Assembly (NCBI GenBank): GCA_903925705.1
Contig: CAIYGJ010000061.1
Span: 1 to 9,420, forward strand
DNA: 9,420 bases
Direction: 5' to 3'
From: an uncultured Actinomycetes bacterium
GTDB lineage: Bacteria; Actinomycetota; Actinomycetes; S36-B12; UBA5976
Under the pieces are notes generated by a model. The model was not told where the DNA came from. It saw only the letters and a list, made by a program, of their open reading frames with translations, and did not search any database. The position numbers were made by a program, and so were the translations under genes. Positions 1-6,362 of the stretch are shown here, piece after piece. The number at the start of each line of letters is the position of its first letter. The stretch's first letter is position 1.

Positions 1-199
1 AGCTGTTTCCAAAGCCGCTGTTGCGGATGCAGTTTCAAAATTCGCGCAAGATCTAGGCGATACTGGACGCATTTTGTTGCGCCCGAGCGGAACTGAACCG
101 TTGATCCGAGTAATGGTTGAAGCCGCTACCGCCGATCAAGCTCAGGCAGTTGCCCAAGAACTTGCTGAAGTGGTTGCTACCCACTGCGCACTGAGCTAA
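1..199 (+). CDS. glmM: Phosphoglucosamine mutase, C-terminal end (partial)
   Basis: Reading from base 2, an open frame of 65 codons runs in from the left edge and stops at TAA 197-199. GlmM converts glucosamine-6-phosphate to glucosamine-1-phosphate in the cytoplasm, the step before UDP-GlcNAc synthesis. The fragment contains RPSGTEPLIR (about residues 28-37 of the fragment), the phosphate-binding signature of domain 4 in alpha-D-phosphohexomutases, followed by the typical helical tail. The catalytic serine and metal loop lie outside the window. The glmS gene follows after only 16 nt, which supports GlmM over another phosphohexomutase because the two enzymes act in consecutive steps and are commonly adjacent in actinobacteria. 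Confidence 0.9.
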   Translation, partial: AVSKAAVADAVSKFAQDLGDTGRILLRPSGTEPLIRVMVEAATADQAQAVAQELAEVVATHCALS

Positions 200-215
200 T
201 CGGTAGACTCAATGT

Positions 216-2057
216 ATGTGCGGAATCGTTGGATATGTCGGCCCGCAACAAGCCCAAAATGTAGTCATTGAAGGTTTGCGCCGATTGGAATACCGAGGCT
301 ATGACTCCGCAGGTATTGCAATTGTTTCTGATCGGGCAATTCAAACTCGCAAGAAGGCTGGGAAGTTAGCCAACCTTGAAGCCGAATTAGTTGAAAGCCC
401 GATTTCGCCATCTCATACCGGTATCGGTCACACTCGATGGGCCACGCATGGCGCTCCCAACGACGTCAATGCTCATCCGCACGTAAGTGAAGACGGATCA
501 ATCGCTGTTATCCATAACGGCATTATCGAAAACTTTGCAATGCTTCGCGACAAGTTAATCGCTGAGGGTGTCACACTTCGCAGTCAGACTGACACCGAAG
601 TTGTTGCTCACTTACTTTCCAAGCAAATGAAGTCAACTCCTGGACTTGCTGATGCGTTGCGGGAGGTATGCCAAGTTCTTACTGGGGCATTCACATTAGT
701 TGTCGTGCATGCGGAAACTCCAGATGTAGTTGTTGCAGCCCGCCGAAATTCACCACTTGTTGTTGGACGTGGCGATGGCGAGAACTTCCTTGCTTCAGAT
801 GTTGCAGCATTTATTGCCCACACTCGTAATGCAATTGAACTTGGTCAGGATCAAATCGTGGAGATCACACCGAACTCAATTGAAGTAACTGACTTTTTTG
901 GCAAGCCTGCTGCCTACACCGAATACGAAGTTACTTGGGATGCAGCCGCTGCCGAAAAGGGTGGCTTTGATTTATTCATGCTTAAGGAGATTGCCGAACA
1001 ACCAAAGGCAGTTGCGGACACTTTGCTTGGCCGCATTGATAAGTCTGGAAAAGTCACGCTTGCAGATTTAGGTCTAGACGATGCCTTCCTCAAGACCATC
1101 GACAAAATCATCATCACTGCGTGTGGCACGGCTTATCACTCTGGCTTGATCGCCAAGTATGCAATCGAACACTGGACTCGGATTCCTTGCGAAGTTGAGT
1201 TAGCTAGTGAATTTAGATATCGCGATCCAATTTTGACTCCAACTACTTTGGTTGTTGCCATTAGTCAGTCCGGCGAAACCATGGACACTTTGATGGCCAT
1301 GCGTTACGCACGCGAACAAGGCGCGAAAGTTCTAGCAATCTGTAACAGCAATGGATCAACAATTCCTCGCGAAAGTGACGCTGTTATTTATACGCACGCC
1401 GGACCTGAAATTGCGGTTGCTTCGACTAAAGCGTTCTTAACCCAAATTGTTGCGTGCTACTTGTTTGCAATGTACTTAGCCCAAACTCGGGGCACAGGAT
1501 TTGGTGAAGATGCCGCATCGGTGGCGCTTGAACTCAGTGACATGCCAAGCATGATCGACTTAGTTCTTGATACAACTGAAGGCGTAAAAGCGATTGCGAA
1601 GGAATTAATCAATAAGCAATCGGTTCTATTCTTGGGACGTAGCGTTGGTTTCCCGGTAGCACTAGAAGGGGCATTGAAGCTCAAAGAATTGGCCTACATG
1701 CACGCCGAAGGCTTTGCTGCTGGTGAACTTAAGCATGGTCCGATTGCCTTGATTGAAGATGGCATTCCAGTGTTCGTAGTTGTGCCACCGCAAGAAGATG
1801 AATTACACGACAAGATTGTTTCCAATATTCAGGAAGTCAGAGCCCGTGGCGCACTTACTATTGTGCTTGCTGAAGAAGGCGATGAGTCCATCAATGAATT
1901 CTCTGACCACATAATTCGTTTGCCAAAGGTTCCGGCCTTAATGCAGCCGTTGGTTGCCACAGTTCCGTTGCAGATTTTCTCGTGTGAGATGGCAACCGTT
2001 AAGGGCTACGACGTGGATCAGCCAAGAAACTTGGCAAAGAGCGTTACTGTTGAATAA
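216..2057 (+). CDS. glmS: Glutamine--fructose-6-phosphate aminotransferase (isomerizing)
   Basis: A 613-residue GlmS, the usual length. It makes glucosamine-6-phosphate from fructose-6-phosphate and glutamine, the entry step to peptidoglycan amino sugars. The protein begins MCGIVGYVG, so Cys2 becomes the N-terminal nucleophile of the class II glutaminase domain after Met removal. That domain also shows HTRWATHG (72-79), HNGIIEN (100-106) and SQTDTEVV (123-130). Two SIS sugar-isomerase domains follow, with TACGTAYHSG (301-310), SQSGETMDT (350-358), VASTKAF (401-407), KELAYMHAEG (490-499) and LKHGP (505-509). The C-terminal DQPRNLAKSVTVE holds the conserved late lysine. The start must be ATG 216 to place Cys at position 2; upstream GGTAGA (202-207) is at best a weak ribosome site. 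The 16-nt gap from glmM leaves no room for a glmS ribozyme. The last two codons and the stop form the left arm of a hairpin. Confidence 0.98.
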   Translation: MCGIVGYVGPQQAQNVVIEGLRRLEYRGYDSAGIAIVSDRAIQTRKKAGKLANLEAELVESPISPSHTGIGHTRWATHGAPNDVNAHPHVSEDGSIAVIHNGIIENFAMLRDKLIAEGVTLRSQTDTEVVAHLLSKQMKSTPGLADALREVCQVLTGAFTLVVVHAETPDVVVAARRNSPLVVGRGDGENFLASDVAAFIAHTRNAIELGQDQIVEITPNSIEVTDFFGKPAAYTEYEVTWDAAAAEKGGFDLFMLKEIAEQPKAVADTLLGRIDKSGKVTLADLGLDDAFLKTIDKIIITACGTAYHSGLIAKYAIEHWTRIPCEVELASEFRYRDPILTPTTLVVAISQSGETMDTLMAMRYAREQGAKVLAICNSNGSTIPRESDAVIYTHAGPEIAVASTKAFLTQIVACYLFAMYLAQTRGTGFGEDAASVALELSDMPSMIDLVLDTTEGVKAIAKELINKQSVLFLGRSVGFPVALEGALKLKELAYMHAEGFAAGELKHGPIALIEDGIPVFVVVPPQEDELHDKIVSNIQEVRARGALTIVLAEEGDESINEFSDHIIRLPKVPALMQPLVATVPLQIFSCEMATVKGYDVDQPRNLAKSVTVE

Positions 2058-2079
2058 CTAACCTTGTTAGTTATTCAAC
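2049..2079 (+). terminator. Perfect 14-bp hairpin over the glmS stop codon, likely terminator
   Basis: GTTGAATAACTAAC (2049-2062) and its exact reverse complement GTTAGTTATTCAAC (2066-2079) are separated by a 3-base loop, CTT. The left arm contains the last two sense codons and the TAA stop of glmS. The stem is A+T-rich and no T-run follows, so it is not a classical intrinsic terminator; actinobacterial terminators often lack the U-tract, and RNA 3'-end stabilisation is equally possible. Its place between glmS and a separate promoter for acpS supports a 3'-end role. Confidence 0.6.
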
Positions 2080-2110
2080 CAATGAACACTGAAACATCTG
2101 TACTTAACTT

Positions 2111-2138
2111 GGTGCTGTTGCTTCCGCTCAACAGCACC
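2111..2138 (+). repeat. Second inverted repeat, 10-bp stem in the glmS-acpS gap
   Basis: GGTGCTGTTG (2111-2120) pairs perfectly with CAACAGCACC (2129-2138) around an 8-base loop, CTTCCGCT. The stem is G+C-richer than the preceding hairpin and has no following T-run. It could be a second element of a tandem terminator, a structured RNA 3' end, or a protein site in DNA; the sequence alone does not decide. Confidence 0.55.
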
Positions 2139-2163
2139 GTAACTCCACTGTAGCCAGAGTTAC
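2139..2163 (+). repeat. Third inverted repeat, 7-bp stem directly abutting the second
   Basis: GTAACTC (2139-2145) and GAGTTAC (2157-2163) are exact reverse complements around an 11-base loop. The left arm begins at the base immediately after the second stem ends. On its own a 7-bp stem is weak evidence, but as the third consecutive inverted repeat within 115 bases it is worth recording. Confidence 0.4.
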
Positions 2164-2176
2164 TTGTGTTGCAAAA

Positions 2177-2204
2177 GTGACATAACTATTTGCCTTGGTA
2201 TTAC
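2177..2204 (+). promoter_or_regulatory. Candidate housekeeping-sigma promoter for the acpS operon
   Basis: GTGACA (2177-2182) differs from the -35 consensus TTGACA at one base. After a 16-base spacer comes TATTAC (2199-2204), four of six matches to TATAAT, preceded by TG at 2196-2197 in the extended -10 position. Transcription would begin near 2211, giving a leader of about 48 nt before ATG 2259. It lies after the hairpins, as expected for a promoter opening a new transcription unit. Identified by eye; not scored against the genome background. Confidence 0.45.
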
Positions 2205-2258
2205 TGGGGTCTGTCGGGCCAAGTTTGAAAAAACCAGTATTCACGGCAAAGTTAAGAC

Positions 2259-2627
2259 ATGGCCATAGTTGGAATCGGTGTCGATGTCGTGGACTTGGCA
2301 CGGTTTTCGGGAGTCGTTGAGCGCACTCCGGGGATCATCGATCGGTTGTTTACTAAAGCTGAGCAAACCAGCGCTGAGGGTCATCAGTTGCCCTTGATTT
2401 CACTAGCTGGCCGGTTTGCCGTAAAAGAAGCGGTGGCAAAAGCGTTGGGCGCTCCAGTTGGAATGGAGTGGCATGACTGTGAGGTCAGCAATGGTGGGGC
2501 TCCACGAATTTCAGTGAAGGGTTCAGTCGCTAAAGTTGCCAATGACCAAGGCGTAACTAATTGGCACGTCTCACTCAGCCATGATGGTCCGGTTGCAATC
2601 GCTTATGTAATCGCAGAGAAGGTTTAG
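2259..2627 (+). CDS. acpS: Holo-[acyl-carrier-protein] synthase
   Basis: A 122-residue protein, the normal size for trimeric AcpS-type phosphopantetheinyl transferases. It transfers 4'-phosphopantetheine from CoA to the conserved serine of acyl carrier protein for fatty acid synthesis. The N-terminus IVGIGVDVVDLARF (3-16) carries the metal-binding aspartate. GRFAVKEAVAKALG (51-64) is the family signature with the metal-ligand glutamate, and HVSLSHDGPVAIAYV completes the fold near the C-terminus. ATG 2259 places the IGIGxD-like motif at the expected distance; no clear Shine-Dalgarno sequence precedes it. It appears to be the first gene of the run that continues to mmuM, with alr following after 8 nt. 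In many actinobacteria an nnr (NAD(P)H-hydrate repair) gene lies between acpS and alr; none is present here. Confidence 0.96.
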   Translation: MAIVGIGVDVVDLARFSGVVERTPGIIDRLFTKAEQTSAEGHQLPLISLAGRFAVKEAVAKALGAPVGMEWHDCEVSNGGAPRISVKGSVAKVANDQGVTNWHVSLSHDGPVAIAYVIAEKV

Positions 2628-2635
2628 GTTTTTAA

Positions 2636-3769
2636 ATGTCTGCTCATGTAACTGCTCGCATCGATCTTGGTGCATTGGCGCACAACGTTCGCGTTCTAAA
2701 GGCACGTACTGATGGCCGCAAACTGATGGTTGTAGTTAAAGCGGACGCCTACGGACATGGGTTAGTTAAGTGTGGTCAAGCCGCGGTTAGTGCTGGTGCA
2801 GATTACTTAGGTGTTGCGCTACTCGAAGAAGCGGTAGCACTTCGTGAAGGAAATGTGCCTGGCCCAATTCTTGCTTGGCTAAACACCCCTAATGATCGAT
2901 TTGCTGAATGCATTGCTCGTGATATTGATTTGGGTGTTAATTCGATAGCGACTCTCAAGGCAATTAGTAATGCAGCATATTCAGTTGACCGAGTTGCTCG
3001 ACTTCACGTAAAAGTTGATACCGGTCTAAATCGAAACGGTGTCACGCTTGCCGATTTACCAGAATTGATTTCCGCACTGAGCAAAGCGGAAGCCGAAGGC
3101 ACAGTAAAAGTTGTTGGCGTAATGTCTCACTTTGCATACGCCGATGAGCCAAGCAATTCAACGATTGCTGCTCAGATTTCAGAATTTAAAACAGCCGTTG
3201 ATTTACTGGAAGCGGCAAACTTTGAACTTGAAGTTAAGCACCTAGCAAACTCGGCAGCAACGCTTGCATTGCCAGAAACATACTTCAATATGGTCCGCCC
3301 AGGCGTAGCAGCTTATGGAGTTTCGCCTGGAGAAGAAGTAGGTCTTGCGACTGATTTTAATTTGAAGCCAGTCATGACGCTTTGCGCTCCAATTGCATTG
3401 CTTAAGAAAGTTCCAGCCGGATCGGGTGTCTCCTATGCACACCAGTACCACACCACAGCTGATACAACCTTGGCTTTGATTCCGGCCGGATATGCCGATG
3501 GCGTACCGCGCAGTGCAACAAATAATGGACCGGTTTTAGTTGCCGGCGAGATTCGCAAAGTTGCTGGACGAGTATGTATGGACCAATTTGTATTGGATGT
3601 TGGAAACCTAGATGTTCAGCTCGGCGACGAAGTCGTGCTTTTCGGTGATCCAGAACGTGGCGAGCCAAGTGTTGAAGATTGGGCCATTGCTGCCGGCACA
3701 ATTTCTTACGAAATCATCACTTGCATTGGTCCTCGCGTACATCGCGAATTCATCAATAACTCTTGGTAG
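2636..3769 (+). CDS. alr: Alanine racemase
   Basis: A 377-residue fold-type III PLP enzyme interconverting L- and D-alanine, supplying D-Ala for peptidoglycan. VVKADAYGHG (33-42) contains the PLP-binding Lys35. KVDTGLNRNGV (126-136) matches the motif with the conserved active-site arginine. SYAHQY (266-271) holds Tyr267, the second catalytic base contributed across the dimer, and GRVCMDQF (311-318) is the usual C-terminal-domain motif. The N-terminal TIM barrel and C-terminal beta domain are both complete. ATG 2636 lies 8 nt after the acpS stop; AGAAGG (2617-2622) inside the end of acpS is a possible but distant ribosome site. No secretion signal is visible, so the enzyme should be cytoplasmic. 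Confidence 0.97.
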   Translation: MSAHVTARIDLGALAHNVRVLKARTDGRKLMVVVKADAYGHGLVKCGQAAVSAGADYLGVALLEEAVALREGNVPGPILAWLNTPNDRFAECIARDIDLGVNSIATLKAISNAAYSVDRVARLHVKVDTGLNRNGVTLADLPELISALSKAEAEGTVKVVGVMSHFAYADEPSNSTIAAQISEFKTAVDLLEAANFELEVKHLANSAATLALPETYFNMVRPGVAAYGVSPGEEVGLATDFNLKPVMTLCAPIALLKKVPAGSGVSYAHQYHTTADTTLALIPAGYADGVPRSATNNGPVLVAGEIRKVAGRVCMDQFVLDVGNLDVQLGDEVVLFGDPERGEPSVEDWAIAAGTISYEIITCIGPRVHREFINNSW

Positions 3770-3774
3770 CACCT

Positions 3775-4260
3775 GTGTCATTTTCCGTTTCAACATCTGA
3801 GCAAATGCGAGCATTTGGAAAACAAATCGGTGCGTTGTTAACTTCCGGTGATGTTGTTGTTTTGAGCGGACCTTTGGGCGCTGGAAAAACTACTTTTGTT
3901 CAGGGTTTGGCACACAAACTTGATGTACAAGGTTCAGTTACGAGTCCGACATTTGTAGTTTCTCGGGTGCATAAACCAAAAGGCTCAGGGCTTGCACTTG
4001 TGCACGTGGATGCCTACCGTCTTTCGAGCCAGAGTGATTTAGTTGACCTTGATCTAGATGCCACAAAAAATGCAGTCTTTGTAATTGAGTGGGGTAAAGA
4101 TTTCGTTTCTGGTTTTACGGAAAACTGGCTAGAGGTTGAGATAGACCGAGCTCAGGAACTTACCGATGACTCTGATCCGGCGAGTGGAATTCGAACTATT
4201 GCAGTTACTGCAGTAGGAAATCGTTGGAGCGAGTTAGATCTAACTGGGCTTGTCGTATGA
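3775..4260 (+). CDS. tsaE: tRNA t6A biosynthesis ATPase TsaE
   Basis: TsaE is the P-loop ATPase that cycles the TsaB-TsaD complex during synthesis of N6-threonylcarbamoyladenosine at tRNA position 37. Counting from GTG 3775 (161 residues), Walker A is GPLGAGKTT (about 32-40). SPTFVVSR (57-64), HVDAYRL (77-83) and FVIEWGKDF (about 102-110, with the conserved glutamate) follow, all in family order. The start is uncertain: GTG 3775 lies 5 nt after the alr stop, whereas an in-frame TTG at 3763 would add four residues and overlap alr by 7 nt. I prefer GTG because it is the stronger codon and avoids the overlap. Neither has a good Shine-Dalgarno site. The stop TGA overlaps the ATG of tsaB as ATGA. 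Confidence 0.94.
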   Translation: MSFSVSTSEQMRAFGKQIGALLTSGDVVVLSGPLGAGKTTFVQGLAHKLDVQGSVTSPTFVVSRVHKPKGSGLALVHVDAYRLSSQSDLVDLDLDATKNAVFVIEWGKDFVSGFTENWLEVEIDRAQELTDDSDPASGIRTIAVTAVGNRWSELDLTGLVV

Positions 4261-4874
4261 ACGTATTAGCAATTGATACCTCAGTAGGTGTAAGTGTCGC
4301 GATCTTGCGAAGTAATGGTGAAGTTACCCAAAGCCAGGCAGTTGATCATGGGATGCAAGGTGAACTCACAGCGGAACTTATCTCCGAAGTAGTTACTCAA
4401 TCAGGGTTAGAAATAGGCGAGATCACAGACGTAGTCGTTGGTGTTGGGCCAGGTCCATTTACTGGGCTTCGCGTTGGACTCGTTACGGCGGCAGTATTTG
4501 CACATGCCATAGACATTCCAATTCATGGCGTTTGCTCTCTCGATGCAATTGCTTATGATTACAAAAAACCTTGCATAGTGGTCACTGATGCTCGGCGTAA
4601 AGAGCTGTACTGGGCGCGTTACGACGGCAACCGAATTGGCGAACCACAAGTTTCAAAGCCGGAAGATTTGTTGGCTCAATTTCCTGAGTCTGAGTTCGTA
4701 GGCCCCGGGGCACAGCTTTACCCAGATGTCATTTCGGGGAAAGTCTCGGAATTGAAGGCTGGATCGTTAGCAAAGCTGTTTGCTTCTGGATCGGCACAAC
4801 TTGTTGATGTGGCGCCTATGTACTTACGCAAGCCAGATGCCGTGGAACCAACCATTCGAAAGTCGGTTCTCTAA
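4257..4874 (+). CDS. tsaB: tRNA t6A biosynthesis scaffold protein TsaB
   Basis: A 205-residue protein with the ASKHA-type fold that partners TsaD as the non-catalytic subunit in t6A37 synthesis. It begins MNVLAIDTSVGVSVAIL, the degenerate phosphate-1 strand, and contains the hallmark GVGPGPFTGLRVGL near residues 62-75, followed by SLDAIAYDY and the RRKELYWARY segment. The end, VAPMYLRKPDAVEP, is the usual TsaB tail. A longer reading from TTG 4224 exists, but ATG 4257 aligns with the family start and gives the translational-coupling arrangement ATGA with tsaE. The stop overlaps the rimI start as TAATG. Metal-ligand histidines of TsaD are absent, as expected for TsaB. Confidence 0.95.
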   Translation: MNVLAIDTSVGVSVAILRSNGEVTQSQAVDHGMQGELTAELISEVVTQSGLEIGEITDVVVGVGPGPFTGLRVGLVTAAVFAHAIDIPIHGVCSLDAIAYDYKKPCIVVTDARRKELYWARYDGNRIGEPQVSKPEDLLAQFPESEFVGPGAQLYPDVISGKVSELKAGSLAKLFASGSAQLVDVAPMYLRKPDAVEPTIRKSVL

Positions 4875-5326
4875 TGTTGGAAATTCGTCCAATGACACAT
4901 GCCGACGTAGCCGAGGTGCTGGTTATCGAAGCTGACTTGTTTCCGATTGATACCTGGAGCGAAGAACTCTTTCTTGGAGAACTTGCTGAAGTTTCAATTT
5001 CTCGTGATGTTTCAGTAGCAGTTCTGGATTTGCAAATTGTTGGCTATGCCTCATTTAGATATGTTGGCAAACAAGGCGATGTGAATACCGTTGCAGTGGC
5101 TAGAGACCAACAGGGCAAGGGGATTGGTACTGCGTTAATGGACTGGCTTGAATCTCAAGCGACATTGCGCAACGTTCGAGAAATCTTCTTAGAAGTTCGC
5201 AGCGACAATGTCGCGGCTATGAAGATGTACGCATCTCGTGGCTACGAACGAATTGATGTTCGACGCAATTATTACGGAAACACAATTGACGCAAACATTA
5301 TGCGAAAGCGAGTTGCTAATGTCTGA
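4874..5326 (+). CDS. rimI: Ribosomal protein S18-alanine N-acetyltransferase family (GNAT)
   Basis: A 150-residue single-domain GNAT enzyme. RimI acetylates protein N-terminal amines, classically ribosomal protein S18; actinobacterial homologues may have wider substrates. NTVAVARDQQGKGIGTALM (71-89) is strand beta4 plus the acetyl-CoA pyrophosphate-binding loop Q-x-G-K-G-I-G. FLEVRSDN (105-112) and AAMKMYASRGY (114-124), with the conserved acidic residue and the tyrosine of the family, are followed by RRNYY (130-134), typical of RimI. The start ATG 4874 shares its A with the tsaB stop. The stop lies 8 nt inside tsaD. Its position between tsaB and tsaD is a common arrangement and supports RimI over another GNAT. 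Confidence 0.92.
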   Translation: MLEIRPMTHADVAEVLVIEADLFPIDTWSEELFLGELAEVSISRDVSVAVLDLQIVGYASFRYVGKQGDVNTVAVARDQQGKGIGTALMDWLESQATLRNVREIFLEVRSDNVAAMKMYASRGYERIDVRRNYYGNTIDANIMRKRVANV

Positions 5327-6362
5327 GCCATTGATTTTGGGAATTGAAACTTCGTGTGATGAAACCGGTATTGGAATAGTGCGCGGTACAACCTTGCTAG
5401 CTGATGAAGTTGCGTCGAGCGTTGATGAGCATGCTCGGTTTGGTGGGGTAGTACCTGAAATCGCTAGCCGCGCCCATTTAGAAGCAATGGTGCCAACGAT
5501 TGAACGTGCTTGTAAATCGGCCAACATTAAACTCGCAGACATTGATGCCATCGCAGTTACCTCTGGTCCAGGTTTGGCTGGAGCATTACTCGTTGGAGTT
5601 GCTGCAGCTAAGTCTTTGGCAGTTGCTTTGGGCAAACCGGTTTATGGAGTTAATCACTTAGCAGCTCACGTTTGCGTTGATCAACTTGAACATGGACCCC
5701 TTGATGAACCAAGTGTGGCAATGCTGGTTTCAGGTGGGCATTCATCCTTGTTGTTGGTACCGGACATCACTCAAGACGTAATTCAGCTTGGACAAACAAT
5801 TGACGACGCGGCAGGTGAAGCATTCGACAAAATTGCTCGGGTTCTAGGACTTCCATTTCCAGGGGGACCCTACATAGATAAAGCAGCACAAATGGGAAAT
5901 CCAAATGCGATTGATTTCCCACGCGGATTAACGTCACCTAAAGACATGGCTAAGCATCGCTTTGATGTTTCATTCTCTGGGCTAAAGACTGCCGTAGCTC
6001 GCTGGATTGAAACTGAGCAGCAGACCGGAAATATCGTGATGGTAAATGATGTGGCTGCTTCATTTCAGGAAGCAGTCGTTGATGTATTACTTCGCAAGGC
6101 CATTGATGCCTGTTTGAGTAACAATGTTGGAACTTTGGTAATAGGTGGTGGAGTTGCTGCAAACAGTCGACTGCGATCCGAAGCAGCGCAAAGGTGCAAA
6201 GAAAACAAAATCACACTTCGAATTCCACGCCCAGGACTGTGCACCGATAATGGCGCAATGGTTGCTGCCTTAGGCGCTGAATTAGTCAAACGAGGCCGAG
6301 ATGCTTCACAATTGAGTTTCGCAACAGATTCTTCGATGAACATAACAAATGTGGTGGCATAG
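5319..6362 (+). CDS. tsaD: tRNA N6-adenosine threonylcarbamoyltransferase TsaD
   Basis: The catalytic subunit of t6A37 synthesis, transferring threonylcarbamoyl from its AMP adduct to A37 of ANN-decoding tRNAs. It has 347 residues, the normal size. ILGIETSCDETGIGIV (6-21) is the N-terminal signature. SGPGLAGALLVG (82-93) follows. His113 and His117 of VNHLAAH are the iron ligands; the acidic residue found between them in some bacteria is alanine here. LVSGGHSSL (136-144) and GGGVAANSRLR (276-286) are nucleotide-contacting, and CTDNGAM (308-314) has the third metal ligand Asp310. A longer frame from 5238 would overlap rimI deeply; ATG 5319 starts at the family's normal N-terminus and overlaps rimI by 8 nt. 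The stop TAG shares its G with the GTG start of mmuM. Confidence 0.97.
   Translation: MSEPLILGIETSCDETGIGIVRGTTLLADEVASSVDEHARFGGVVPEIASRAHLEAMVPTIERACKSANIKLADIDAIAVTSGPGLAGALLVGVAAAKSLAVALGKPVYGVNHLAAHVCVDQLEHGPLDEPSVAMLVSGGHSSLLLVPDITQDVIQLGQTIDDAAGEAFDKIARVLGLPFPGGPYIDKAAQMGNPNAIDFPRGLTSPKDMAKHRFDVSFSGLKTAVARWIETEQQTGNIVMVNDVAASFQEAVVDVLLRKAIDACLSNNVGTLVIGGGVAANSRLRSEAAQRCKENKITLRIPRPGLCTDNGAMVAALGAELVKRGRDASQLSFATDSSMNITNVVA

Noticed and set aside
200..215. glmS ribozyme or other riboswitch before glmS
   Set aside because: Only 16 bases separate glmM from glmS, far too few for a ribozyme.
3402..3814. Several open frames of 60-100 residues overlapping the end of alr on both strands
   Set aside because: All lie within alr or across its boundary with tsaE, with no recognisable domain.
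4224..4256. N-terminal extension of TsaB from TTG 4224
   Set aside because: The 11 extra residues lie inside tsaE and before the conserved first beta strand; ATG 4257 overlaps the tsaE stop in the usual ATGA form.
5238..5318. N-terminal extension of TsaD by 27 residues
   Set aside because: It would overlap rimI by 89 nt, and the added residues precede the conserved family N-terminus; ATG 5319 is the natural start.
5189..5635. 148-residue minus-strand open frame across rimI and tsaD
   Set aside because: Its coding region is fully covered by two well-recognised plus-strand genes, the translation resembles no family, and no promoter or ribosome site supports it.
5655..5671. Loss of the acidic residue within the TsaD H-x-E-x-H motif (HLAAH here)
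   Set aside because: Both histidine metal ligands and the late aspartate are kept, and I recall variation at the middle positions in actinobacterial homologues, so I do not treat it as a defect.
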